Assembly: GCA_037127255.1 (NCBI GenBank)
Contig: JBANSL010000018.1
Span: 19,875,175-19,939,174 of the forward strand
DNA from: Persicaria tinctoria
Lineage: Eukaryota; Streptophyta; Magnoliopsida; Caryophyllales; Polygonaceae
Direction: 5' to 3'
Length of the DNA: 64,000 nucleotides
Part shown: one piece after another, positions 20,168 through 32,757 of the stretch
How the letters are laid out: each line of letters starts with the position of its first letter
Position numbering within the stretch: the stretch's first letter is position 1
Position numbers and translations under genes: made by a program
Notes under the pieces: model-generated
Told to the model about the DNA's origin: nothing
The model's database searches: none
The model's input: the letters and a program-made list of their open reading frames with translations, nothing else

Positions 20168-20745
20168 AGACATTATGCGATCTATAGATTGATTTGGGAT
20201 CTTTAATCTAGATTTGTTGAGTTTGATATCATAGGGTGAAAAATAATTAGTTGTATTATATTGTCATTAATTGTGTGTAGCATGTTTGGACAACTTTGGC
20301 ATATGGTTTTTGCTAGCTTCACAGCTGTCATTTTTTTTAAGGAGTGAATCACGAGTTATAAATGGTCACATGATGCTTATAAGCAAAAGTTAGAAATTCA
20401 ATCATCCAAAAAGGATATATGTCATACATTGTCGTTCAATGTAGGACTGTACAATATGCTATCTATAGGCCGATTTGAGATCTTTAATCTAGATTTGTTG
20501 AGTTTGATATCATAGGGTGGAAAATAATTAATTACATTATATTGTCATTAATTGTGTGTAGCATGTTTGGACAACTTTGGCATATGGTTTTTGCTAGCTT
20601 CACAACTGTACGTCATCTCTTTTAAGGAGTGAACCAGGAGTAACGTTATAAATGGTCACATGATGCTTATAAGCAAATTTAGAAATTCAATCGTTCAAAA
20701 AAAGGGATAACATGTCATACATTATCGTTCAATACAGGAGGAAAA
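20168..20745 (+). repeat. Tandem duplication, about 290 bp, in intron 1
   Basis: Two diverged copies (about 20168-20457 and 20458-20745) share TTTAATCTAGATTTGTTGAG, TTGTGTGTAGCATGTTTGGA and CACATGATGCTTATAAGCAA in the same order. There is no coding content. Confidence 0.88.
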
Positions 20746-22428
20746 TGTTGTCAAATGACACGAACCCATGAAGAGATTCATAAAATTCAATTGTGATACC
20801 TCAATTTGTAAATATATAGGGCGATATATTAACCTTATTGCTCTAAATGAGAAGGGTCAAGTGTGCATTAATGATGACAATTGTGAGAGGTATTCAAATG
20901 AGTTCAGTCGTACCTCGAAAGTGGCAAAGGCGAAGACAATTTTTTATGATTTCCTATTTGCATGATATAATTTATGACTGTTACGACTGATCTATTTCGT
21001 TTGTATATAAATATACTTTATTTTTTAATGTTAATATTTTTTTATAATTAAATAAGAAAATAAGTATTATAATCTTATACTCCGTACTATTTTTACATTA
21101 AATCCGTACTAAGCACGGGGAATGGACTGATTTTAATGTAGTATAGTATAGTAGAGTATGTGAGTGTAAGGCTAAATTTATTTTATTGTTTCCTCCTCTA
21201 TTAATTTTCCAATGAAGGTATCATTTAAAGGAAGCCGTTCTTGAAGGTGGAGTCGCATTTGTCAAGGCCCATGGAATGCCCGCCTTTCACTACATGAAAA
21301 TTGAGCCAAAACTCAACAATCTCTTCAATGAAGCTATGGCGGGGATAACCGGCATTACTATGAAGAAACTTATTGACGTTTATGAAGGATTCAATGGCGC
21401 AAAGGTCTTGGTTGACGTTGCTGGTGGCACTGGTGGATTGCTTAATCTTATTATCACAAAATACCCTAAAATTAATGGCATCAACCTTGATTTGCCTCAA
21501 GTGATCTCAACTGCACCATCATATCCAGGTACATATCATCTGTGTCAATCCTTCTTACTCTGTTAATGGTGAGTATTGTTGGGACACTTGTGGATCCTAC
21601 TACATCGGGAGTGGGAGGATTCTGAACCTAACATATAAGTGGATGTGCTACTCCACCTAAGGCCAATTGGTTTTGGGATGGTGCCCCGGTCTGATTTATA
21701 TGTTGTGCTTTCTGGTCGGGCCCAACAAGATTTCCCTTATACATTCTTCATTAATTCAATCATCATGCTATTATTGATTTGCTTGAACTAAATTGATTAA
21801 TATTAGGATTGGATTTATGCAGGAATTCAACATGTTTGAAAATGTTCCAAATGGTGACACAATTTTATTGAAGGTAAGAGAATGCATTACAAAACTTATA
21901 ACATTACATATGTTATACTTTCCTATAACTTAATTGATCAAATTATATGTGCTCGGTTTAGTGTACACTTCATGATTGGGACGACCAGAGTTGTGTGAAG
22001 ATCCTAAAGAAATGCTACGAAGCATTGGAAAAAGACGGGAAGATAATCATAATCGATTCGGTTCTGCCAATGAAAGCCGATACCTCAAGCAATGCCTGCA
22101 AGTATATAGCTCAGGTAGACTTGCAGATGATGGCTACCCATGGAGGAGGGAAGGAGCGGACAAAGGAGGAGTTCAAAGCCATTTCTGAAGCTGCTGGGTT
22201 CACTCGATTTGAACTGGTTTGTTCAGTCAATGCCAACTCTGTCATTGAATTGAAGAAATGAAGAACAAAAACCATTCCTCTATGTGAGATCTTGTATGGC
22301 AATAATCTTATATATGCTTGTTAATTTGTTAAAGTTGGACACTTGTCAAAATAAGTTCTCTATGTGATATCTTGTATTATTATAATCTTATGCTTGTTTG
22401 ATGAAGTTGGATATATGTATGATGCATT

Positions 22429-23284
22429 CAGGGCCGGTCCTACTATTATATAGGCCCGGGACAAACAAAATTTTTGGGCCCTAATAATTTAAAATTGAAT
22501 TAATTATAAAAAAATAAAAGCTACATCCTAGCAAACAAAAATATATTTCAATAATCACTAAAAATCCATTTATTTTCTATAATAGAATACTAACTTTCAT
22601 CCATTAACAAATATATATCATTTACGAGTCACATGTTTTTTCAAGAAAATTGAAACTACTTAATATGTAAAATATCATTTTTTATAAATAAAACACAATA
22701 AAAAAGAATCGATACAATAAGCAAGTACATAAACACGACAACAACAAAACTAATTGATACTAATAATACTACATGCCCAAATACGTTATAATTTATATGT
22801 AGTTAATAAGAAAAGGGGTAAGGAAATAAAAATTAAAAATGAAATATATCTTCACAATAATGGGTTTAATTTTGGAATAATTTTTAAATAGTTTTATTAA
22901 ATGTTATAAATTATATGAACCTAACCCAAGCGTCTTGTTTCTATACATTTTTTCAAATGACTAGTGAATTGCTCTTCATTTCATACTACTTTGCCCAGTA
23001 GAGTAATGTTAATATATACCACCACTATTTCATCAAAAAAAATATACCACCACTAATTATGGGTCTATTCTCATTTTTCTTATAAAAAAAAAGGAAGAAG
23101 AAGTTATGGGCCTAAAAACTTTTTGGCTTATTCTCTAAAAGAGAAATGGACTTTAGGGATATTTGAGCCTAAAATGATGGGTTAAATGTAATATATATAC
23201 CCAGATTTTTTTTATTATTGGGCCCCAAATTTATCTGGGCCCTGAGCCATCGCCCAGCCTGCTCTTGTCTCTGGGCCGGGCCTG
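22429..23284. mobile_element. hAT element, 856 bp, downstream of the O-methyltransferase
   Basis: The left terminus is CAGGGCCGGTCC and the right terminus in reverse is CAGGCCCGGCCC. A perfect 8-bp target duplication, GATGCATT, lies at 22421-22428 and 23285-23292. It has no transposase and is AT-rich inside. It inserted about 170 bp after the stop codon, near the likely 3' end of the transcript. Confidence 0.92.
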
Positions 23285-23735
23285 GATGCATTAATTAAGA
23301 AAATATAACCAATCTTCTCATATTTTTACTTTCTTTTTTCAAATCATCTTCCCACATTCGTAAATGAACACATGGAATGAAAAGTCATAAAGATTTGATT
23401 GTACGTGACACCTGAAACATAATAGGATATATTCATAGGTGCCAAGAGTTGTATCCAGATCTTACAACGAAAAGCAAGAATAAAATCTGTCAATAATAGA
23501 AATAGTGTCCTACCTCATATCACATATAAAAAACCGAGTCCTTGAATAAGGTTTCTAAAGAGGTCCAAACCCTAGACACAGGAATAATTCTCAAATCAAA
23601 ATGTAAATCGATAGGGTCGTCGGCCAGAAAAAAAAATCAAGAGAAATAAAAACTCTCAAAGTCTCAAGATGATTTTAACATTCTTAAAAGTGAACCCAAC
23701 TCGACCTATTAAGCACAACTTGACCTCGGAGCAAG
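23285..23735. other. Intergenic
   Basis: No gene or structured repeat recognised. Confidence 0.4.
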
Positions 23736-23739
23736 ATCG

Positions 23740-24095
23740 TCATCTCCATTCAGGCGTATAGAGTAGAAAATACCTGCAACTAACCCCTAAAATTGTCCAA
23801 TCAACTCTATCATAGGGTCGTATGGAGTAGAAAATATCCGCCTCTGTGAATGTCCAATCAACTCTATCATAGACTTTCTCCATATCTAATTTAATAGCTA
23901 ACAAGCCTTCTGACCCTTTTCTCATTTTAAATGAATGGAAGATCTCATTTACTATCAATATATTGTCTTGAATTGCTCTATCACATACAAATGCTCCTTA
24001 AAATGAGTGGATTAACTTACCAATCACCTTCTTGAGTCTCTCTGTTAAAGTCATATTTGTATGATCTATCTCTACAACTTTCTTAAAATTTATCA
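23740..24095 (-). pseudogene. LINE reverse-transcriptase fragment
   Basis: On the minus strand ERLKKVIGKLIHSF, FVCDRAIQDN, LIVNEIFHSFKMRK and GLLAIKLDMEKVYDRVDWT follow in order. They match the conserved reverse-transcriptase block around QGAFV...DKAYDRV...W of plant L1-type LINEs. A stop breaks the frame near 23999, and the region just after DRVDW is partly duplicated. Only about 100 codons remain. Confidence 0.75.
23760..23870 (+). repeat. Local duplication of a 50-60 bp block
   Basis: GTATAGAGTAGAAAATACCT and TGTCCAATCAACTCTATCAT recur about 60 bp later with small changes, inside the LINE fragment. Confidence 0.7.
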
Positions 24096-24099
24096 AAAA

Positions 24100-24680
24100 A
24101 AAAAAAAGATATTTCAACAACTTTTTCATTTTGAAGATTTGAAGAATCGTTAAGTGGATATTATAAATTTAGAAAAACTTCTCTATTTTTTCTAATACTT
24201 TTTCATTTTAAAGACTAAAAAATTGCTTAGAATTATCTAAAAATTATAAAATTTCCAAATTGAGAAAGCAGTTGGAGATGCTCTAACCCACCTTAAGAAC
24301 AAATCATACAAATATGAGTTTACTCGTAAATCATTTCGATTTTAAGGGTATATAACATCCAAGGATACATGCTTAAGGAACAAAATCAATCTCATTATAT
24401 CTCATGGAACTGCCTTTTCAATTTTGTTGTAATTTTCAGAAATCAAGAACAACAATATACTCTCATTTGTGTATTTAGTTATATCAGGTATAACTCAAAT
24501 ACACTGATATTTCCTTTTGCAACAACAGTAAGTTCACAGCCCTTTGTGCTTGCGAACTTCGCGTCGCCTTTATACCCTTTTGTACATCATTATCTGCAAG
24601 TATGCGTATACTTTTCCGTCTTGTATGTCGAATGTGTGTCGAAAGTCATAAACAAAAAGCCGAAATCTACACTTTGCAGC
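24100..24680. other. Intergenic and 3' flank of the beta-galactosidase gene
   Basis: The left part holds MITE-like AT-rich sequence ending GGAGATGCTCTAA near 24285. The right part is the presumed 3' untranslated region of the minus-strand gene. The 132-residue plus-strand frame here is antisense and not believable. Confidence 0.45.
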
Positions 24681-27600
24681 TTAAACTGTTCTCTTCACCA
24701 ACTGAATTCCTGTGGGGTCGCCGCCCCATTCCTCGAACACAACCAGGAGGTTTCCACTCGGGTTTAGCCATGATCTAGGAACATGGTACCTGGACAAAGA
24801 AAAACGATTCACTCGTCGCCAAAAGAATGTGTCACAGAAGTAACAAAAAGCGACGAATTGATGCTGTTCGTTACCATCTTTGCGACGCCTGACCACAGTT
24901 GCTTAAGCATTTGGTCTCGGTGAAAGTTCCTGCATAGCTGCACTCTCCGCAGCCTCCGGATGCTTTGTTTCCTGGCCAATGTCGGCCTATGCTCTGCCCG
25001 TTGATCCACATTTGCCCTTTCCCCATCCCGTTCATGTCCAGGGCTATCGGTTCGTCGCCATCTGGGGCATCAAAGTTCGCCTGCCAATACCGACATGGGA
25101 GGATTCATATATATGTTCCGAAACATGGTCATGTACTCATGTTCTGTTGAGAATAAACATTAGATTGAGAGCTGAGAATATGCATCTCAGCTTATTTGAT
25201 ACGTCGCTATATGTTAAATACCGATGCATATCTAATAATGTACCATTCTGAATGGAACAAATACCTTCCGAAACAAGCTTTGGTCAAGGAAATGCTCACC
25301 TTGTACCATGTTAGGGATTGTTGTTGTGCCATTAAGTCCGCCCAATCCACGGAAGAGCTGCCACTAACGGTGTCTAGACCTAAGTTTTCGCCTTTCATTC
25401 CAATCTTGTAAGACCATGTTTGTGATGTCAAGTCTCTTGTCCCCTCGTCGAGGCCCTTTAGATTGACGGGGCCAAGAACACCTTCGTTGTATCTCTCGTA
25501 ATGTGTACCGACATTCTAGAAACAGCGCGATGAGCAATTTGTAAGAATGGGAATTCGACAAAGTTACTGTGGCAGAACATATTTTAGATGAAGTTCAAGT
25601 ATTCACCGCGAGCCCCACAGCAACGCTTAACAATGAGATCTTGTTAACACCGGCTCTCAGCTTCACTTGGTCGCTGAATGTCAGCTGTGGTCTCTCCAAT
25701 GAGCCATAGACGGTCCCTGTAATGTCGGTTAAGAATGGAATGTGACTAACAAGAGCAACATAAATAAGGAGTAAGAGATCATATAAGACAGAAAAACTCA
25801 TAACTTACCGGATAGTACACCATTGACGAAAACATGTAAGGCATGGCCTGATGACATGACTGTAAGAACAGGATAGTTACCGGTCTTTAGGAATCCTTCA
25901 TCAGCCGCTATGTTGACACTGAACGAAAATGGAACCGAAAGCCATAAGACCGAATTCTGAGCAAGTACTGAAGGAAAAGAGGACTTGAATCTGTTTTCAG
26001 TTACTTACTCTGTCATGTACCATAGATAGTCTGATGCATCTCTAGTCACATTCAGCTGTTCGTACAAACCGTCTCCTGAGAAGGTGCTGTCGTCCCCAGC
26101 TGATGGAGTCTCGTCGATGTAAGACTGCCATGAGAAGCTTGCCACTGGTGTCATCTTCGGATTTCCACTTGGTGCTGTCACCTACACAATGTGATGCATT
26201 AAACCACAAAAAAAAGGGCAGTGTAGCAGATAAAAATCTTCGGATTCAAGCCCTGTTTGGCGCATACCTTAGCAGTGTTGTAGACTTCTTTCTTGCAATC
26301 AGGGAGGATACTGACAGACCAAGGAGGCAGATTATACTGAGCACCACCAAACGCGACTTTCACTGATGACGCGGTGTCATAGTTTGCCAAGAAAGCAGCA
26401 CAAGCACCAGTCTTTGAGCTAAAGACATGAGCCTGAAGGACACAGTAATGCACTATAAGACCACTTAGCAAGCGTTATCAAGTGGCAAATAGAGCTCTAA
26501 AATGGAGAGTAGAGGGACCTCTTGTTTGCTCCCGAGTTTTGTGACTCTTGGATCTGAAGAAACCAAAGCTGGTTCCGAAAGCTTAATGGCTTTGTGTAGG
26601 TTCTTCAAATGAGTGTACTTTGGCTCTCTTATTAAACCTGTCGCAGAGAGAATTTCAAACACTTGGATTCCTAAAAAATTAACAAAGATCCACATGATGT
26701 CTTAAGCATACCATACCGTATTCGTCTATAGGAGCATCATAGTCGTAGCTGGTTGCAACAAAACGCCCAGCTGTTGTTCCGAAATTAGTTCCTCCATGGT
26801 ACTAAAACACACAAACATAACAACAGAAGCATTAAAACACATTTGGCTGCAAATCCTGCAATGAAATGAACAAAATCTGACCATCATACCATATAGTAAT
26901 TCATAAAAGAACCACCATTTTGGATAAACCTCGCTACAGAGAAGGCGACATCTTCTGCTGGCCTATAGGGAACAGCACCCCCGAATTTTGTGTACCTATA
27001 TAGATGATGACAGCATCAAGACATCAATCAATACAGAGAACAAAAACTTCAATTCCACATTTCTTGAAGTGACAAAAAAATACAACTTACCAGCCAGTCC
27101 AGTTTTCTGTCCACATTTTCGGTTTGTAGTTTTTGTTTGGGACGAATCCCTCACAGTAGAAGCCATTACAGGTGTTAATCTGTCACATTCAAAAGTATCA
27201 CAAGTTTGATTTTAACAACCATCATAAAACATATGTGAAAGTATCTAATCTGTTGCATTCAACACTTACAATGGGATCAGGAGCGTCGTCTTGCTTGCAC
27301 ATAACCCAGGGGACTCCGGTTTTGAGACCGATGGCCATTTGAGCTGCCCATTTGGTATAGGCTTTACCGGGAGCTCCAATTTCCCATTCGACTGGTCCAA
27401 ATTCATTCTCTATCTGTCATAATGTAGGGATTGGGGAACAAAAACATATCAGCAAGAAATTTTGATGGAAACATTAAAACTACTAAAACATCAAAAATAA
27501 AAATTGAATCATCTTACTTGTGACAGTATAATTGGGCCTCCTTGAGACTCAAACAAATCCTGCGACTTCATCAAGGCAACGATTTTTGTTGTGAATCCTT

Positions 27601-29788
27601 GCATTTTCTCCTTCAATTGTTCAAAACAACACAAAAAGGAGGGAGGGTCTACTTCAGTACTCATTTTATAGACAACCACAAAAATGATGAGGGACAACAT
27701 AAAGGTAAAATATGACAGAACAGCAATAAAAACTAAAAATATGAGTTCCAAATTCCAATTAATCTCATCTGCTAATTCTTGAATTGACAGTAGACCCAAA
27801 TTAATTACACAAACGTGGGTGAAACTAGATTTACAGGAACCATCTCTGGATGACTCAACTGGTAAAAGACCATTTTTTCGACATTAAGCAAGAATTAGGA
27901 TGTCTTTCAAGTGAAGGTCACACTGAAATCATAGCCGGTTTAGTACTTCAAAACCAGCTCCTGTGAGATTAGTCGGGCCCATAAAGTGGACCGGATACTC
28001 ACGAGATTTCGAATGAAACCTAAACAAAGGAACCCACCTTGAAGGGTCCATTGTCAGTTCTGAACTCCATCCCAGGAACATACTTTAGCCAAACAGGAAA
28101 CCCCCTAAAAGTGAAGACAGTAGCAATAATCAGTTGTAGAGAATCATCCAAACAAAAATACTCTAAAGAGTTAAAGATAGAACAAAATGAAAGCTGAACC
28201 TACACTTTATTCTCTTTATTCATAATTCAATACAGATAATTTATTTATTTATTCTGAATTCAATCATATTTTTTTCATGGTAGGTGTATACAGTGTATTA
28301 ATTATTAGTTGGTGACTGTATAACAATTACCCAAAGTTCCACTCAGCACAAACGTAGGGACCAATCCTGAGATGTACATACAGCCCTGCTTGCTGGACCA
28401 ACTTGATGAACTTCACCAAATCATATCTCCCTTCAAAATTATACTGCAAACAAAAAAAAATAGGGAAAAAAAAAAATCATTTTCCGCGGTGTTTTTTTTT
28501 TTTTTTTTTGAGCTCAAACAAAGACTTTTTATTCATTCACATCCCCAGCCAAGCTTACAAGAGCAGCTTGAGGCATTGAATCCTTATCAAAAAACAGAGT
28601 ATCAAATATAGGCCTAACATTGGCTAACTCATGTGCAACTGTGTTCCCTCGCCTTCTTAAATGAGACCATTCGACTGAAGCAAAACCTGTCGCCTGTCTC
28701 TGGATTTTGTCAACCATATGCCGCAGGGTGCCCAGCCCCTCATATCCTCTTCCCAACTTCGTAATCAGACTAAGGCAATCAGACTCTAGGTGAATTCGCA
28801 TGTAGCCTCTTTCCCCGACCCGAGCTAATGCCCATTGCACACTCTCCGCTTCAACAACCTCGATGTCCTTGGAGGCCTGCACCCCTTTGTGTCCCGCCAT
28901 CACGAAGTTGCCTTCTTCATCCCGCACTATAAAACCAATGCCTGCGCTTCCGTCCGCCGAAACCGATCCATCGCAGTGTTGATTGCTTATAAAGAGTTGA
29001 AAAATGCGCTTATTTGGGCCGATAAGAAGCTTATAATGTATAAACTCGAAGCTTTGGAAAATTGCAAGCAGGGAGAAAAACCTTTCCAGGAGAAGGCTCA
29101 TGGCCATTCCAAAACACATAAGTCTGAATAACATCCAACCCTCCATCTTTGGCCTTCTGAATTAGATCAGGCCACATCTGCACACACCCACATTCATCAT
29201 GAAACATTATTTATCAAGCAAAAATCCAAAATAAAATAAGACCCACAAAGTTTTATGTATATAAATTATCCACAGATTTAACCAAAATTAATTGCAAAAG
29301 GCAAAAAGAGAAATCAGTAGAACCCATTGAACCCACATTCATCATATAGCATCATCAAGCAACAATCCAAAAATATATATAATTTATTAAAAGACCCACA
29401 AAAATGTTTTTTTTTTTAAAAAAATAAGCATTACCCACAAATTTAACCAGAAGACATCATAAAACCAAACCCATTTCACAGAAACTGAGAAAATCAGTAG
29501 AAATCAATTAGCTCATATATATATTCATCCTAAAAAAACATTCCATTCATTAAGCCATTATACAGAAACTGAGAAAAACAGAAGTAATCAAAGAACCCAG
29601 ATTTTTCTCCCCTGAAAAATTACCTCAGGAGTGCTTCTGGGGTAGTGAATAGAGCCAGAAAGGAGGATCCTCCTATGGCCACTAATCACAATGGCTTTAC
29701 TGTCATATGTAACTGAAGCTGCAGCAAGCCAAACCATCAAACAACACACCAACAACAACACAAGCGTACTGTGTTGATTTGAACCCAT
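24681..29788 (-). CDS. Beta-galactosidase, GH35, 17 exons, 721 residues
   Basis: This glycoside hydrolase family 35 enzyme removes terminal beta-galactose from cell-wall polysaccharides in the apoplast. Exons on the minus strand are 29788-29624, 29177-29082, 28443-28331, 28104-28038, 27610-27518, 27413-27270, 27179-27091, 26995-26890, 26801-26717, 26637-26519, 26432-26268, 26181-26009, 25918-25809, 25716-25607, 25515-25300, 25080-24875 and 24789-24681. All phases agree. A signal peptide (residues 1-24) precedes [18 protein letters not shown]. The GH35 signature [13 protein letters not shown] carries the acid/base Glu, and [15 protein letters not shown] carries the nucleophile Glu. The C-terminus, [20 protein letters not shown], has no lectin (SUEL) domain, and the length matches the short plant BGAL group. 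One donor (26518, GAG|GTCCCT) is weak. No disabling change is seen. Confidence 0.96.
27833..28012 (+). mobile_element. SINE-like sequence in intron 4 of the beta-galactosidase gene
   Basis: A head resembling a polymerase III A box (GATGACTCAACTGGTAAAAG) is followed, about 120 bp on, by GATTAGTCGGGCCCATAAAG and GGACCGGATACTC. That is the style of plant tRNA-derived SINEs. The ends and target duplication were not resolved. Confidence 0.4.
28491..28998 (-). mobile_element. 5'-truncated LINE in intron 2 of the beta-galactosidase gene
   Basis: The minus-strand frame reads [20 protein letters not shown], then [32 protein letters not shown] and [15 protein letters not shown]. That is an RNase H-like domain with its catalytic Asp/Glu pattern, as at the 3' end of plant LINEs. 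The poly(A) tail is the T run at 28491-28510. It inserted in the same orientation as the host gene, between exons 2 and 3. The junction on the high-coordinate side is approximate. The frame is still open, which suggests a fairly recent insertion. Confidence 0.85.
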
Positions 29789-30330
29789 TTCGCCTTGTCA
29801 AAGTTTGAATCTTTTTTCAACCTGTGTATCACTCTCTCATGAGGTTCTTTGCTCAAAAAAGGAACCAGACAGAGAGAGACAGATGAAGGTAGAAATGGAA
29901 TTTCAATTTGGGTGCGTTTTTTGTGCTCCCGTGAAGCCCCTCCCTTTTGCTTCTTTTGATGGAGAATGGAATTTCAATTGGGCAGAGTTTGGTTTTGGAC
30001 TCAATTTAAATGGTTTTTCCCCCTTTTTGAAAACAATAATAATAATAAAATTGTCAATAAGGGTCCACTGATTTTTCGCCATTGTCTCAGCTCCCGCTCT
30101 GGCACGGAAACGGAGTTAAACCAACTAACCCACCTTTCTTTTTCATGTTTTTTTTTAATAAAAAAAACAATTCATATTGAGATTTTATTTATTTTGGATA
30201 AAATTTTGCAATTTGATTGAATTGGGGAAAAATGGTGAGTTCCTTGAAAGCAAACTGCTAGGTGGTTGATGAGATCATATGAAGAAAGCTTGTACCGGTG
30301 AATCTCGTTTGGGCAAGTCTGGATAAATAA
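29789..30330 (-). promoter_or_regulatory. Upstream region of the beta-galactosidase gene
   Basis: This holds the probable leader and promoter of the minus-strand gene. It contains a GAGAGAGA-type tract (29865-29885) and AT-rich DNA. No single TATA box stands out. Confidence 0.4.
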
Positions 30331-30333
30331 AGG

Positions 30334-30488
30334 GTGTGGTTATATACACCAGAAATCCAAAGACTGAAAATGCACGTCCTTAAGGACGTGCAAGCCTTGT
30401 GACTAATTAACATTTTAAAAAAATTGATTAACCTCTTTTAACCATACTCGTCCTTAATGACGTACATGGTTTGGGGTGTATATAGCCA
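30334..30488. mobile_element. Small MITE with GTGG-TATATACACC ends, about 155 bp
   Basis: The left end GTGTGGTTATATACACC faces GGGGTGTATATAGCCAGCAC in inverse. The flanks ATAAATAAA and GTAAATAAA could be a 9-bp duplication with one mismatch, as in Mutator-type MITEs. The interior has two CGTCCTTAA-GACGT motifs. Confidence 0.55.
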
Positions 30489-32139
30489 GCACGTAAATAA
30501 AATAGGTCATTTCAGCATTTTAAGTGAAAAAAATCATTATATATTTATATGTACATGATTGTGTTTAGTTGGTGTGAAATGGATAACTGTTGATTTTTAT
30601 TTTTTTTTAAAGAAATAGAAATGTTTTCAACAATATTTTTTTAAATAAAAAATGAAAATTTAAAATGGCCATTAAATTTTAAAAAGGAAGTTCTTATTAA
30701 TTGGAGCCTTCAAATAGGTTGGTACGTTTAGATTGATATTTCAACTTTCTATCTAACTCATGACCATGAAGATTAATTGCATTATATATCTTGCAATTCA
30801 GAAAACCAAATTTTTTGGCATGAAATTAAAATCAAAGTGATTAGGTAGTACTACTTAATCTATGATGTGGTTTTAGTTTACCAACAACTTTCACCCAATC
30901 TTTAATTTCAATGGCCGCGCACTACTTTATTCTATTGAAGGATTTGAAGGGTATGCCATAGTTGAATGTCCAAATTGTTGTGTGAATCATTTTACATGAT
31001 TTTTTTGTTAGTAATATCATTTTGATCATTATCAAGGGTGGCACAACAATTATATATATAAAAAAAAGGAGGCCCTAATAAACATGAACAAAAATACATA
31101 AATAACAACAACAATAATATATATCTATGTATATTAATAAATTACTTTATCTTTCTACTTTGTGAGTTTCGTCTCACTATAATAAATTGCTAAATTCGTA
31201 TAAAAAGCTGCTCAAATACATGCCTTAAAAAAACAGTATAAAACAACTAGCTAGTATTTTATATGTGAACATTTCTTTTAATTACTCAGCTCGAAAGACA
31301 CCTCTTTCATGCAAAAACTCTCAACTCGTCCCTTTGTTTCTTATTATAAACACTACTGAACTATGAATTTTAACATATAAAAAGTTAAGAATGATTTTTT
31401 TTAAACATGACTATCTGAGTGGTTTTGTAAATATATTTATAAAAAAAATAGTTTGGTAACCTAAGAAATTAATACGTCTTCCTATCATGTTTTCTTTGGT
31501 ACATATATTGTATTTGATTATTTTGTTCTCAAAAAAAATTAGGGCCAAAATGAGGAAGATTCGTTGAATTTCTTTTGGACTTTTTGTATTTTTGTTCATA
31601 ATATAGTAAATTTTAAATCGGATAAATCTTATAAAACATTTTTTTTTTTTTTTTGGATATGATTCGATCCATATTACCCCGGCTTGGGCTTTGAGTATAT
31701 ATGGATCAAATTCGTTAAAGAAAAGGTTTAGTTGCATTAAATTATAGGGAGCTTTAATTTTGTACCTAACCTAGGTAGCTAGTTAGTCTTTCGGTAATAA
31801 AAGCTTATCGATCAATACAAGATTTAGCGAGATTTGCTACCATTAACTAATATATATGCATGGAAGAGTAGGTCATTTTTTTAAATAGATCTAAGTACAG
31901 TATTAGATAAGATGTTGACTCTTTCTGTCTTTCATATCATATTTATATGAATTAATCAATTCATTAATTAAAATAGTATAGAGGCACCATTAATCGCAAG
32001 TTGGCGTAATATAAGATTGTCATCTTATATCAAAATATTTAAAGTTTTATTTCCCTTGAAAATATAAAGTCACTTGAGAGTGAAAGAGTTAATCTTTCAA
32101 ATAACGTTATATAATATCCAATCTTCGATTTAGATGTAA
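30489..32139. other. AT-rich intergenic DNA
   Basis: No gene, RNA or structured repeat recognised. All frames are low-complexity. Confidence 0.5.

Positions 32140-32757
<618 letters not shown>

Larger units (their letters stand above)
18032..22261 (+). pseudogene. Caffeate-type O-methyltransferase, disrupted
   Basis: This is a plant S-adenosylmethionine-dependent O-methyltransferase of the COMT class, which methylates phenolic hydroxyls. Exon 1 (18032-18215 plus 19313-19538) has the N-terminal dimerisation domain (EDEARVYAMQLSFSTVLPMV; YGLAPTGRFFV). Exon 2 (21218-21528) has MPAFHYMKIEP and the SAM-binding LVDVAGGTGG. Exon 3 is 21833-21873. Exon 4 (21962-22261) has the catalytic HDW and the C-terminus GGKERTKEEF to VIELKK. 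Three lesions are visible. A 1094-bp CACTA element sits in exon 1. The exon 1 donor reads TTG|TT where GT is expected after the ESW codons. Exon 3 goes straight from IQ to MFENVPNG with a shifted frame, consistent with a short deletion. The HDW and SAM motifs are intact. Without the CACTA the exon 1 frame is continuous. Confidence 0.88.

Noticed and set aside
24369..24767. 132-residue plus-strand frame
   Set aside because: It overlaps the 3' end of the beta-galactosidase gene in antisense and has no recognisable domain.
28491..28998. Target duplication CGCGGTG/CGCAGTG for the intronic LINE
   Set aside because: The second copy lies within the coding part of the LINE, so it is more likely chance or microhomology than a duplication.
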